Below are positions 25,407 through 33,552 of a stretch of DNA of 64,000 nucleotides, in pieces (the first letter of the stretch is position 1; every line of letters begins with the position of its first letter). The notes under the pieces are model-generated. The model made no database searches. It saw only the letters and a list, made by a program, of their open reading frames with translations, and was not told the DNA's origin. The translations under genes and the position numbers were made by a program. The stretch is from Streptomyces sioyaensis (GTDB lineage Bacteria > Actinomycetota > Actinomycetes > Streptomycetales > Streptomycetaceae), in assembly GCF_004122735.1 (NCBI RefSeq), contig NZ_SDIF01000031.1, positions 1-64,000 on the forward strand. Reading direction: 5' to 3'.

Positions 25407-26405
25407 TCAGGCCTGGGGACGGAGCTGGATCTTGCGGCCGGAGCCGTCCCGGAACGTCTGGAGGGCGGCGCCGAAGTCGTCCAGGCCGAAGCTGTGGGTG
25501 ATCATGGTGTCGGCGTCGATGACACCCTTTGCCATCAGGTCCACGGCGCGCCCGAAGCTGTGCAGGACGGCCATCGACCCGACGATGGTGATCTCGTCGT
25601 TGTAGACGCGGAACGGCGAGAAGGACGCCTTGTCGGCGGACGGCGCGACGCCGAACTGCTGGAAGGTGCCGCCGCGGCGCACCCGGGTCAGGCCGTCCTC
25701 GATGACGGGGATGACGCCGGTGCAGTCGATGACGGTCTCCCAGCCCTGCGGCCGGTCCAGGTCCGCCGCGCTCGCCGCGGTGGCGTCCGCGCCGAGGCGT
25801 TCGGCGATCTCCAGGCGGTCCTTGTTGATGTCGACGACCGAGAGGGAGGCGGCGCCCGCGGCCTTGGCGAGCTGGAGCATCATCAGTCCCATGGTGCCCG
25901 CGCCGTAGATGAGGTAGTGGTCGCCGAGGCGGCGGGGCAGGACGTCGAAGCCGCGTACCGCGCACGACAGCGGCTCGATCAGCGTGCCCTGCGCGACGTC
26001 GACGCTCTCCGGCAGCCGGTAGCAGTTGGCGGCCGGCACCTTGACGTACTCGGCCATCGCGCCGTCCACGGTGTCACCGATCGCGCCCCAGTTCTCGCAC
26101 AGGTTGCCGTGCCCGATCGCGCAGTAGTGGCAGGCGCCGCAGAACAGCGACGGGTCGACGGCGACCTGCTCGCCGGTGCGCAGACCGCGCACTCCCGCCC
26201 CCAGCGCGACGATCTCGCCGGTGAACTCGTGGCCGGGAACGATCGGGTACGGGGTGGGCGCGAACTCGCCCTGGACGATGTGCACATCGGTGCCGCAGAT
26301 GCCCACGGCGGCGGGCGCCACGAGCACCTCACCGGGGCCCGGAGCGGGGTCGTCGACGGTGGTGACCTCGTAGTGCCCGGGGGTGTGGATGACGACAGCA
26401 CGCAT
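25407..26405 (-). CDS. Zinc-dependent medium-chain polyol dehydrogenase (arabitol/sorbitol/xylitol dehydrogenase-like)
   Basis: NAD(P)-dependent alcohol dehydrogenase of 332 residues. The catalytic zinc site is CGTDVH (first Cys) and the GHEFTG motif. The structural zinc cysteines are in CGACHYCAIGHGNLC. The Rossmann motif is IYGAGTMGLM. It starts MRAVVIHTPGHYEV with an AAAGG site upstream. Placed between xylulokinase (50 bp away) and a DeoR repressor, and facing a polyol permease, it most likely oxidises a pentitol to xylulose. The exact polyol is not certain. Confidence 0.85.
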   Translation of the reverse strand: MRAVVIHTPGHYEVTTVDDPAPGPGEVLVAPAAVGICGTDVHIVQGEFAPTPYPIVPGHEFTGEIVALGAGVRGLRTGEQVAVDPSLFCGACHYCAIGHGNLCENWGAIGDTVDGAMAEYVKVPAANCYRLPESVDVAQGTLIEPLSCAVRGFDVLPRRLGDHYLIYGAGTMGLMMLQLAKAAGAASLSVVDINKDRLEIAERLGADATAASAADLDRPQGWETVIDCTGVIPVIEDGLTRVRRGGTFQQFGVAPSADKASFSPFRVYNDEITIVGSMAVLHSFGRAVDLMAKGVIDADTMITHSFGLDDFGAALQTFRDGSGRKIQLRPQA

Positions 26406-26472
26406 GGATCGGGGCCTTTCTCGGGGTGCGCCAGGGGGTTGCGCTCGGGTGGGAGCCTCGGCTCGGGCCGGG

Positions 26473-27264
26473 TCAGCTCTGTGGATCGACGGTGCGGACC
26501 TCGACGCCGAGGTCCCGGACGGGCCGCAGTTCCCGCTCCGGTGTGTCGACGTCGGTGACCAACAGGTCGTAGCCGCTGACATCGCCGTAGGCGTAGGTGG
26601 CGGTGCGGCCGAACTTGCTGTGGTCGACGGCGAGTACGGCGCGGTCGGCGGCCTGCAGATACGCCTGCTTGGACTCCGCGTAGGCGCGCACCGGATGGAA
26701 GAGCCGGCCGTCGCGGACCGAGGTGGCGGTGACGAACGCGACGGTGGCGCGGATGTCCTCCAGCTGACGCCGGGTCTGCGGGCCCGCGCAGGACTCGAAG
26801 TCCTCGTAGAAACGGTCGCCCAGCAGTGTCACCTCGGCCGGCGAGGCCGCCAGGAGGTAGGTGATGCGCAGCGAGTTGGTGATCACGCGGATCCCGTCGA
26901 CGGTGGCGAGCCGGCGGGCGAGCGGGAAGAGGGTGGAGCCGCAGTCGATCAGCACCGTGTCACCGGGGGAGACCTCGTCCACCAGCGCGTCCGCGATGGC
27001 GTTCTTCACGGCGACGTTGGCGTTCTCCCGGAACCGCAGGGCGCTCTCCATGGCGACGTTGGAGAAGGCCGTCGCCACTCCGCGGCCCTTGCGCAGCAAT
27101 TGCCGATCGTGGAGGTTGTCCAGGTCCCGGTGCATGGTCATCACGCTGACCTGCATGCGCGCGGCGAGGTCGGAGATGCGGATCTCCCCTTCCTGGGCGA
27201 CATGGCGCAGCACCGCCTGACGGCGCTCCTCCACCTCGGCCTCGGAGCCGCGACTCGCTCTCAT
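26473..27264 (-). CDS. DeoR/GlpR-family sugar-responsive repressor
   Basis: 263-residue repressor. The N-terminal DeoR helix-turn-helix contains RISDLAARMQVSVMTMHRDLDNL. The C-terminal DeoR sensor domain, which binds a phosphosugar, has LIDCGSTLFPLARRL and VITNSLRITYLL. The second ATG (27264) is favoured because GGGGG lies about nine bases upstream. It precedes the dehydrogenase and kinase on the same strand and is divergent from the polyol permease, so it probably represses both units through the sites at 27325-27362. Confidence 0.86.
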   Translation of the reverse strand: MRASRGSEAEVEERRQAVLRHVAQEGEIRISDLAARMQVSVMTMHRDLDNLHDRQLLRKGRGVATAFSNVAMESALRFRENANVAVKNAIADALVDEVSPGDTVLIDCGSTLFPLARRLATVDGIRVITNSLRITYLLAASPAEVTLLGDRFYEDFESCAGPQTRRQLEDIRATVAFVTATSVRDGRLFHPVRAYAESKQAYLQAADRAVLAVDHSKFGRTATYAYGDVSGYDLLVTDVDTPERELRPVRDLGVEVRTVDPQS

Positions 27265-27324
27265 CGTGGGCATCCCCCGTTCGTTTCCGCGGCGGTCGTC
27301 CGCCGTGTCCTCACCCTAGAACAT

Positions 27325-27375
27325 CACACACTCTATGAGAAGCTCTTGAAATTCTCTGTGAGGTTGTTCAGTCTG
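27325..27375. promoter_or_regulatory. Divergent promoter/operator between deoR and the polyol permease
   Basis: TTGAAA (27346-27351) and CAGTCT (27369-27374), spaced 17 bp, can form the rightward promoter. GAGAA (27337-27341) and TTCTC (27352-27356) form an inverted repeat over the -35 box. The flanking TCACA and TGTGA extend the symmetry loosely. This is the likely DeoR operator. Confidence 0.5.
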
Positions 27376-27422
27376 ATGGCCACCTACGGGCGAACGCCCG
27401 CCCCCTCAGGAGGTCCCCCGCC

Positions 27423-28772
27423 GTGCTGCGCACACCCCAAGAGCGCGATCCGTCGCTGCCCCGCCCCGCCGTCCTCGGGATCCCCCGAGCCCTGCTGTGG
27501 GGCTATCTCGGCGTCCTGCTCTTCATGATCGGCGACGGCGTCGAGACCAGCTATCTGCCCACGTACTTCAAGACCGACCTCGGCTTCGCAGAGGCGGGCG
27601 TCGGCGTCATCTTCACGGTGTACGGCGTCACCGCCGCGGTGGGCGCCTTCCTGGCGGGCGGGCTCTGCGACCTGTGGGGACCGCGCCGGGTGATGATGAC
27701 CGGCGCCCTGTGCTGGGCGGTCTGCCACACCCTGTTGCTCGCGGTCGCCGTCCCCGCCCACTCCTACTGGCTGATCCTGCTCACCTACGGCCTGCGCGGC
27801 TTCGGATATCCGTTGTTCGCCTACGGATTCATGGTCTGGATCATGGTGGGCGCCCCGGAGCGTCAGCTCGGCAAAGCGCTCGGCTGGTTCTGGTTCTGCT
27901 TCACCATGGGCTACCCCGTCATCGGCTCCGCCCTGGTCTCCGCCCTCAAGCCCTCCATCGGCTTCTACCGCACGCTGTGGGTGTCCCTCGCGATGATCGT
28001 CGCCGGCGCCCTGGTCGTCCTGCTCCTGCTGCGTGAACGCACCGGATTCCAGGGCCTGTCCAGGGGGCCGGAGCGGGTCGGCCTGCCGCGTACCTTCCTG
28101 GGCTGTTTCACCGTCCTGTTCGACAAGCCGCGCGTCGGCATGGGGGCGGTGGTCCGGCTCATCAACACCACCTCGCAGTTCGGTGTGTGGGTCTTCCTCC
28201 CGCTCTTCCTCGTCGATCGGATCGGCTTCCGCGCTCAGGAGTGGGCCTCGCTGCTGATCGTCATGATGGTCAGCAACCTCGCCTGCGTCGTCACCTTCGG
28301 TGCGCTCGGTGACCGATGGAGCCGGCGCAAGACCGTCGCCTGGCTCGGTGGCGTGGTCTCGGCGCTCGCCTGTCTGGCGCTGTACTACGTGCCCGAGGCC
28401 GCCGGGCACAACTACCTCCTGGTCGCGATCGCGGCCGGCGCGCTGGGTGTCGGCATGGCCGGGTACGTCCCGCTGCCGCCGCTGATGACCTCGCAGGATC
28501 CGGAACGCAAGGGGCAGATCATGTCGGCGTACACGCTGGGGGCCGGCGCCAGCATGGCCTTCGGTCCGCTCATCGGCACGGTCTTCATCGGTGCGATCGG
28601 TATCGGGGGAGTCATGTGGATCTATGCCGCCCTGCATCTGCTCAGCACCGTCCTCGTGCTGGGCATGAAGACGCCGCCCGAGCCGCGGCCGGAGCCCGGT
28701 GACCACACCGATGCGCACCCGGCGGAGCGGCAGCCGGTGGGCGCGTTGACAGCGCCCTCCAGGGGTCTTTAA
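27423..28772 (+). CDS. MFS polyol permease (RbtT/DalT type)
   Basis: Proton-coupled importer of 449 residues with about 12 membrane helices. It resembles the polyol porter family that includes ribitol and D-arabitol permeases. The motif-A loop GGLCDLWGPRRVMM lies between helices 2 and 3 and a second copy, GALGDRWSRRKTV, follows helix 8. A GTG start with AGGAGGT eight bases upstream is clear. It supplies substrate for the dehydrogenase and xylulokinase encoded divergently. The C-terminal 35 residues are hydrophilic. Confidence 0.83.
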   Translation: MLRTPQERDPSLPRPAVLGIPRALLWGYLGVLLFMIGDGVETSYLPTYFKTDLGFAEAGVGVIFTVYGVTAAVGAFLAGGLCDLWGPRRVMMTGALCWAVCHTLLLAVAVPAHSYWLILLTYGLRGFGYPLFAYGFMVWIMVGAPERQLGKALGWFWFCFTMGYPVIGSALVSALKPSIGFYRTLWVSLAMIVAGALVVLLLLRERTGFQGLSRGPERVGLPRTFLGCFTVLFDKPRVGMGAVVRLINTTSQFGVWVFLPLFLVDRIGFRAQEWASLLIVMMVSNLACVVTFGALGDRWSRRKTVAWLGGVVSALACLALYYVPEAAGHNYLLVAIAAGALGVGMAGYVPLPPLMTSQDPERKGQIMSAYTLGAGASMAFGPLIGTVFIGAIGIGGVMWIYAALHLLSTVLVLGMKTPPEPRPEPGDHTDAHPAERQPVGALTAPSRGL

Positions 28773-28815
28773 TGGAGAAAAGGTGCATATGAGGTGCATG
28801 TGCTCATGCGAGCAC
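28746..28815 (+). promoter_or_regulatory. SorC-type promoter-operator module A
   Basis: TTGACA (28746-28751), 14 bases, TCTTTAATGG (28766-28775), then CATATGAG (28786-28793) and GTGCTC-ATGC-GAGCAC (28800-28815, a perfect 6-bp-arm palindrome). ATGAG and CTCAT are also inverted with a 9-base spacer. The same series occurs at 30171-30242 with the same internal spacing. It overlaps the end of the permease gene and drives the SorC regulator 57 bases downstream. Confidence 0.8.
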
Positions 28816-28871
28816 CGCACTCGCGGCGTCCAGAAGGGCAACTCGCGGCGTCCAGAAAGGCCAGGCCCGCC

Positions 28872-29822
28872 ATGCGTACCCACCACACCGGCCCGGAGTA
28901 CCTGGTCCAGACGGCTGCCATGGCCCGGAGGTTCTACCTCGAAGGCAAATCCAAGATGGAGATCGCCGAGGAATTCGGCATCAGCCGGTTCAAGGTGGCC
29001 CGGACCCTGGAGACCGCCCTCCGCGACGGCCTGATCCGGCTGGAGATCCGCCTGCCCGCCGAGCTCGACGCCGACCTCTCCGACGCCCTGCGCACCCGAT
29101 TCGGCCTGCGGCACGCCATCGTCATCGACTCGCGGCAGGAGGAACCGGACGACACCGTGCAGGCCACCCGCCGCCTCGGCGCGGTCGCGGCCGACCTGCT
29201 CGCCGAGATCGTCACCGAGAACGAAGTCCTCGGGCTCGTCTGGGGCCCCGAGATCGAGGCTCTCGGCCTCGGGCTGACCACCCTCGCCCGGTGCACGGTC
29301 GTCCAGCTGTGCGGGGTGACCCCGCTGCGGCCGGTGAACAAGACGGCGGTGGAGGCGGTACGCCGGGCCGCCACCATTTCGCGCGGCGTCGTCCACCCCA
29401 TTTACGCACCGCTGTTGCTGCCCGACGCGACGGCGGCCCGGATGCTGCGTGAGCAGCCCGGCGTGGTCGACGCGGTCCGCCACTTCAGCAAGGTGACCAA
29501 GGCCGTCGTCACCGTCGGCGGATGGGGGCCGGGACTCTCCACCGTGTTCGACGCGCTCACCGAGGCCGAACGCGAGGAGTACCGGCACCGCGGAGTATGC
29601 GCCGAAGTCGCCGGCCATCTGCTCGACGCGGAAGGACGCATCATCGTCCCCGAACTCACCGAACGGGTCATTGCGATCAGCTTTGACGAACTGCGCGCGG
29701 TGCCCGACGTGATCCTGCTGGCCGACGGCATCGAACGGGCAGCCGCTGCCTCGGCGGCGGTGAAGACCGGTCTCTTCAACGGCGTGGTCACCGATGCCAG
29801 GGTGGCCGAGAGCTTGCTCTGA
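28872..29822 (+). CDS. SorC/DeoR-type sugar-binding transcriptional regulator
   Basis: 316-residue regulator. The N-terminal helix-turn-helix has FYLEGKSKMEIAEEFGISRF. The C-terminal sugar-binding domain (about 60-310) has the SorC features LGLVWGPEIEALG, TVVQLCGVTP and VVTVGGWGPG. Such proteins respond to phosphorylated sugars and often control polyol or pentose operons. The start follows GAAAGG. The palindromic module just upstream suggests autoregulation, and the second module at 30171 suggests another target. It is the second regulator of this locus beside the DeoR repressor. Confidence 0.85.
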   Translation: MRTHHTGPEYLVQTAAMARRFYLEGKSKMEIAEEFGISRFKVARTLETALRDGLIRLEIRLPAELDADLSDALRTRFGLRHAIVIDSRQEEPDDTVQATRRLGAVAADLLAEIVTENEVLGLVWGPEIEALGLGLTTLARCTVVQLCGVTPLRPVNKTAVEAVRRAATISRGVVHPIYAPLLLPDATAARMLREQPGVVDAVRHFSKVTKAVVTVGGWGPGLSTVFDALTEAEREEYRHRGVCAEVAGHLLDAEGRIIVPELTERVIAISFDELRAVPDVILLADGIERAAAASAAVKTGLFNGVVTDARVAESLL

Positions 29823-29881
29823 ACGCGCGAACCCGTGCGCTCGTCGTCCGCCGGCAGCGGCACGGCCGCGCACCGAGGCGA

Positions 29882-30130
29882 TGGACCGCCGAAATTCCGG
29901 TGGACATGCTGGCCGCCGCCGCGATCGACGGCGCGGGTCCGGCCACGACACCGACCCGGATCGTCGCGCCGGTCGCGCTGCCCGGCCTGGCCGCAACGGC
30001 CCTGATCTCCTTCATCTTCAGCTGGCGCGAGCTGCTCTTCGCCCGGGTCCTGACCGGCGTCGTCGCCGGCACCGGGCATCGTCGATCCGCTGCGCACCGT
30101 GACGAATTCCGGTCGAAATTGCTCGTCTGA
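29882..30130 (+). pseudogene. Relic of a carbohydrate ABC-transporter permease (MalG/SmoG type)
   Basis: In frame from about 29882 the sequence reads EIPVDMLAAAAIDGAG, then RIVAPVALPGLAATALI, then FSWRELLFARVLTG. This is the EAA cytoplasmic loop and following helix of a sugar-type ABC permease. Recognisable similarity stops near 30076, and neither the N-terminal helices nor the last helices exist. There is no start with a ribosome site. It looks like the remnant of a polyol ABC importer downstream of the SorC gene. Confidence 0.72.
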
Positions 30131-30242
30131 GCATGACTTGCTCATGTTTCAAAAGAGCCCTCGAAAACCATTGACATAGTCCTTCACGGATCTTTAATGG
30201 GAAGTAATTCCATATATGAGCTGTTGGTGCTCATCTGAGCAA
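30121..30242 (+). promoter_or_regulatory. SorC-type promoter-operator module B
   Basis: TTGACA (30171-30176), 14 bases, TCTTTAATGG (30191-30200), CATATATGAG (30211-30220) and GTGCTC-ATCT-GAGCAA (30227-30242) repeat module A element by element. ATGAG-N9-CTCAT is conserved too. A further GCTC-GTCT-GAGC site lies at 30121-30132. The next gene, 62 bases downstream, encodes an anti-sigma-like ATPase rather than a polyol enzyme. Confidence 0.78.
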
Positions 30243-30303
30243 TTCACATGCTGTAAACGCGGCCGTGTCGATCGCGTGCTTGCTTGTTTGAAGGGTCAAG
30301 GAA

Positions 30304-30780
30304 ATGACTGCAGTGGCTGAATTCGTCATCCCACGGGATGTCGAACTTCCTTCTGTCTCGCTCACGTTGCCGGCAGTCCTGTCCTCCGCCAGGCAAGCCC
30401 GGACCTTCACCGCGGAGTCTCTGCGGTTCTGGGGGGAGAGCGAGGAACTCATCGATTCGGCCGTGCTGATCGTCTGCGAGCTGGCCACGAATGCCATTCG
30501 GCACGGAGCTCGGCTGCCGACCGCCTGTGGGCGCGGCCGGGGGACGGATTCCACGATCACTCTCCGGGTCGCCCTGGAAGTCGATGCGCTGTGCATCGAG
30601 GTGCATGACGGGTCGATGGTCCTGCCGGTCCAGCGCGCCGCCGGCCGTGACGAGGACTGCGGACGCGGCATGCAGATCATCGCGGCGCTCGCCGAGTCCT
30701 GGACCTGCGGCCGGGACCCCGAGGGCGGCAAGTGGGTCCGCGCGACCCTCTCGCGGGTGGACGGCGCCGCTGGCGGGTGA
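30304..30780 (+). CDS. RsbW-like ATP-binding protein (HATPase, anti-sigma factor family)
   Basis: 158-residue cytoplasmic GHKL ATPase of the type that phosphorylates anti-anti-sigma factors. The N-box is VCELATNAIRHGA (about residues 57-69). The G1 box appears as EVHDGS, and the G2 region is CGRGMQIIAALAESW. Streptomyces has dozens of these; few are assigned to a sigma factor. It lies under the polyol-type promoter module B and about 570 bp before a SpoIIE phosphatase gene on the same strand. A kinase-phosphatase pair in one partner-switching circuit is plausible but unproven. Confidence 0.83.
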   Translation: MTAVAEFVIPRDVELPSVSLTLPAVLSSARQARTFTAESLRFWGESEELIDSAVLIVCELATNAIRHGARLPTACGRGRGTDSTITLRVALEVDALCIEVHDGSMVLPVQRAAGRDEDCGRGMQIIAALAESWTCGRDPEGGKWVRATLSRVDGAAGG

Positions 30781-31353
30781 CGGCGGTGCCCCGCGAGGCG
30801 ATGGGCCCGAGCCGATCGGCCCGGGCCCCGGTCATCCCGACGGAGCCGCGGGGCGTGCCCTCGTCCCACGGCCGCGTGACGTGCTCTCGTCCCACGGTCG
30901 CGTGGCGTGCTCTCGTCCAACTGCCCACGATTCCCAGGGATGTGACTGCTGGGCGGTCGCCGGTAGCGCCCGGCCGCCACCGGACTCCCGCAGTCCGCCC
31001 GTGTCCCCGCCGGCCGCGGCCGGTCACCGTGCCGCCGGCGTCGTCCACGGAAGCCTCGTAGCGCCGCTTCGCGCCGAGCCCCTCAGGGGAGTGGTCCTCG
31101 CTTGCGGGACGTTCGACCTACGGACCCACCCGATATCGGACGTAAAATGCCCGTATGCGAATGTGTGGTGTGGCCGGTGCGGCGGGTCGTTGCCGGCGTG
31201 GGTCGGCCGGCTGATGCGCCGGGCGGTGAGGGCGGACCGGCAGGCCGGGACGAGTTGGGTGCGGATCGGTGCCGTCCCGGTGGGCGGTGCCGACGTGGCA
31301 CGCGGTCGCTTCGGACGCGTACGGGCCACCACCTGCCACGCCGACGGGGGCGG
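30781..31353. other. Long leader/intergenic region before the second SpoIIE phosphatase
   Basis: About 570 bp without a convincing gene. It contains the 26-bp tandem repeat listed separately and a TAAAAT hexamer at 31143-31148. An ATG at 31155 follows that hexamer at six bases. It would encode a 19-residue leaderless peptide with two cysteines, ending at a TGA near 31214. A frame that continues into the phosphatase from 31102 is Arg/Gly-rich and unlike the family, so I do not include it in that protein. Confidence 0.45.
30854..30923 (+). repeat. 26-bp tandem repeat, about 2.6 copies
   Basis: Copies of CGTGCYCTCGTCCCACGGYC-type sequence begin at 30854, 30880 and 30906 with exact 26-bp spacing; the third is partial. 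It lies just after the ATPase gene. Confidence 0.8.
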
Positions 31354-33510
31354 GTGACGGCGGTGCAGGGTCTCTTCGGGGGCGCCGCGGCCGGGGGCTC
31401 CGACATGCTGCTGGAGGCGCCCTTGGTCCAGGCCGTGCAGGAGTCGGGCGCTTCCGCGGGCCTGCTCTACCTGTTGCCCCCGGGCGCCGATTATCTGCAA
31501 CTGACGGTTCTGACCGGGATCTCGCGGCGGATCGTCGCCCCCTTGGAGCAGGTGCGGCTGGCGGCCGGGGTTCCGGTGGCCGATGCCGTGCGGGACCGGC
31601 GGCTGGTGTGGCTGCACGGCTACGAGGAGGTGGCGCGCCGCTATCCGCGGACCGCGTTGGTGCTGCCCTACCCGTTCGCGGTGGCCATCGCGCCGATCAC
31701 CACGGGTGCGGACGTGTGGGGCGCGCTGGTGTTGATGTGGCCCGGAACGCACCCGCCGGAGCTGGCCCAGCAGGAGTCCGACGCGCTCCACTCGTGTTGC
31801 CGGCGCCTGGGGCTGCTGCTGGAGGGGGCCGCCGACAGTGACCACCCGGTACTGCCCGGCCGGGAGCCACGGTTGATCCCGTCGCTGCGGGCCCGCGCTC
31901 CCGCGGCGGCCGAGGCGCTGGCGGCGTTCGACTTCGCCGAACGGCTCCCCGAGGGCTGCTGCGCGCTGGACCTGGACGGCCGGATCACCTTCGTCACCGC
32001 CGGAGTCACCGAGCTGGTCGGCGCCGAGGCCCCCGATCTGCTGGGCGCGCTGCCCTGGGAGGCGCTGCCCTGGCTGGACGATCCGGGCTTCGAGGACCAC
32101 TACCGGGCAGCCGTGATCAGCCGTCGGTCCGTCTCCTTCACCGCGCTGCGCCCGCCGGACCGGCGGCTGTCCTTCCAGCTCCTTCCGGATGCCGGCGGTC
32201 TCAGCGTCCTGATCACCCCGGCCGTCGGGCCCGGCTCCGCCGGCACTCCCTCACCGCGTCAGCTGCCGGAGCCCGTGGGCCCGAGCCGGGCGGACATGCT
32301 GTACCACCTCCTGCACTTGGCCGCCACGCTCTCCGAAGCGGTCGGGGCCCGGGACGTGATGGAGCGGGTCGCCAGCCAGCTCATGTCCGCCTTCGACATC
32401 CAGGCCCTGGCATTGCTGACGGCCGAGGAGGGCCGGCTGCGCGTCATCGGCCAACGCGGCTTCACCGCCACGTTCATGGCCCGGATGGACGCCACCCTCC
32501 TGACCGAGGAGACCGCCGGCGTCCAGGCCCTGACCAGTGGCGTTCCCGGCTTCTTCGCCACCTCTGAGGACTTCGCACGGGCCTACCCGCACGCGCCGGT
32601 ACCCGAGGACGTCGCCGCGTGCGCCTTCCTCCCCCTGATGGCCTACGGCTCCCCGGTCGGATTGCTGGTGCTCGGCTATGACCGGCCCTTCCCCTGGACG
32701 CCGCAGGAACGGGCCGCCCTCACCTCTCTCGCCGGCGTCATCGCGCAGGCTCTGGACCGCGCCATCCTCTACGACGCCCAGCACCAACTCGCCCGCAGCC
32801 TGCAGGCGGGCCTGCTGCCGGCCGCCCTCCCCGCCGTCCCGGGCCTGGACGTGGCCGCCCGCTATCTTCCCGCCGTCCGCACCATCGATGTCGGCGGCGA
32901 TTTCTACGACCTGGTCCGCCTCGACGGCCGTACCGCTGCCGCGGCCATCGGCGATGTCCAAGGCCACAACGTCAACGCCGCCGCCCTCATGGGCCAGGTA
33001 CGCACCGCCGTCCATGCCACCGCCGGCGCACCGCCCGGCGAAGTCCTCGCCCGCACCAACCGACTGCTCACCGACATGGACGCCAACCTGTTGACCAGCT
33101 GCCTCTATGTCCACCTCGATCTGGCGCAGCACCGCGCCCGCCTGGCCACCGCCGGCCACCTTCCGCCGATCTGCCGCCATCCCGACGGCCGCGCCGAAGT
33201 CCTCACCCTGCCGCCCGGCCTGCTGCTCGGTGTCGACCCCGACGCCGACTACCCGACGATCGAAGTGCCCTTCCACCCCGGCAGCACGCTCGCCCTGTAC
33301 ACCGACGGACTCGTGGAAGCCCCCGGCTGCGACATCGAGGAGGCGATGAGCAGCCTGGCCGACCGCCTCGCGCAGTCGCCGCCGGGGCCGATGAGCGCCC
33401 TCGCCGACACCCTTGTCCAGCAGACCGAACCGTCCGCACCGCGCACCGACGACGTCGCCTTGCTGCTCATCCACCACGCCGCGCACGAGACACGCCCGCC
33501 CGACACGTGA
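31354..33510 (+). CDS. Multi-sensor PP2C (SpoIIE-type) phosphatase, GAF-PAS-GAF-SpoIIE
   Basis: 718-residue phosphatase paralogous to the one at 16624. A GAF-like domain (about 20-150) is followed by a PAS-like domain (about 190-285). That domain shares the line WEALPWLDDPGFEDHYRAAV with its paralogue's WDVLPWLADPAYEDRYRATM. A GAF (about 325-490) and SpoIIE/PP2C (about 505-705) follow, with DVGGDFYD, IGDVQGHN and RTDDVALLL as metal-binding motifs. I place the start at the GTG at 31354, which gives an N-terminus aligned with the paralogue. The start could be somewhat earlier because the upstream frame is open. Its partner may be the ATPase at 30304. Confidence 0.83.
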   Translation: MTAVQGLFGGAAAGGSDMLLEAPLVQAVQESGASAGLLYLLPPGADYLQLTVLTGISRRIVAPLEQVRLAAGVPVADAVRDRRLVWLHGYEEVARRYPRTALVLPYPFAVAIAPITTGADVWGALVLMWPGTHPPELAQQESDALHSCCRRLGLLLEGAADSDHPVLPGREPRLIPSLRARAPAAAEALAAFDFAERLPEGCCALDLDGRITFVTAGVTELVGAEAPDLLGALPWEALPWLDDPGFEDHYRAAVISRRSVSFTALRPPDRRLSFQLLPDAGGLSVLITPAVGPGSAGTPSPRQLPEPVGPSRADMLYHLLHLAATLSEAVGARDVMERVASQLMSAFDIQALALLTAEEGRLRVIGQRGFTATFMARMDATLLTEETAGVQALTSGVPGFFATSEDFARAYPHAPVPEDVAACAFLPLMAYGSPVGLLVLGYDRPFPWTPQERAALTSLAGVIAQALDRAILYDAQHQLARSLQAGLLPAALPAVPGLDVAARYLPAVRTIDVGGDFYDLVRLDGRTAAAAIGDVQGHNVNAAALMGQVRTAVHATAGAPPGEVLARTNRLLTDMDANLLTSCLYVHLDLAQHRARLATAGHLPPICRHPDGRAEVLTLPPGLLLGVDPDADYPTIEVPFHPGSTLALYTDGLVEAPGCDIEEAMSSLADRLAQSPPGPMSALADTLVQQTEPSAPRTDDVALLLIHHAAHETRPPDT

Positions 33511-33552
33511 GCCTGACGCCCATGGCCCGGTCTCTGAGCGCGCGGCTCTCGC

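Noticed and set aside
23953..25965. A 670-codon version of xylulokinase
   Set aside because: The first about 200 codons overlap the polyol dehydrogenase gene out of frame and show no kinase similarity; the family start is at 25356.
31102..31353. N-terminal extension of the second SpoIIE phosphatase
   Set aside because: The added 84 residues are Arg/Gly-rich and do not align with the paralogous phosphatase, whose GAF domain begins near its start.
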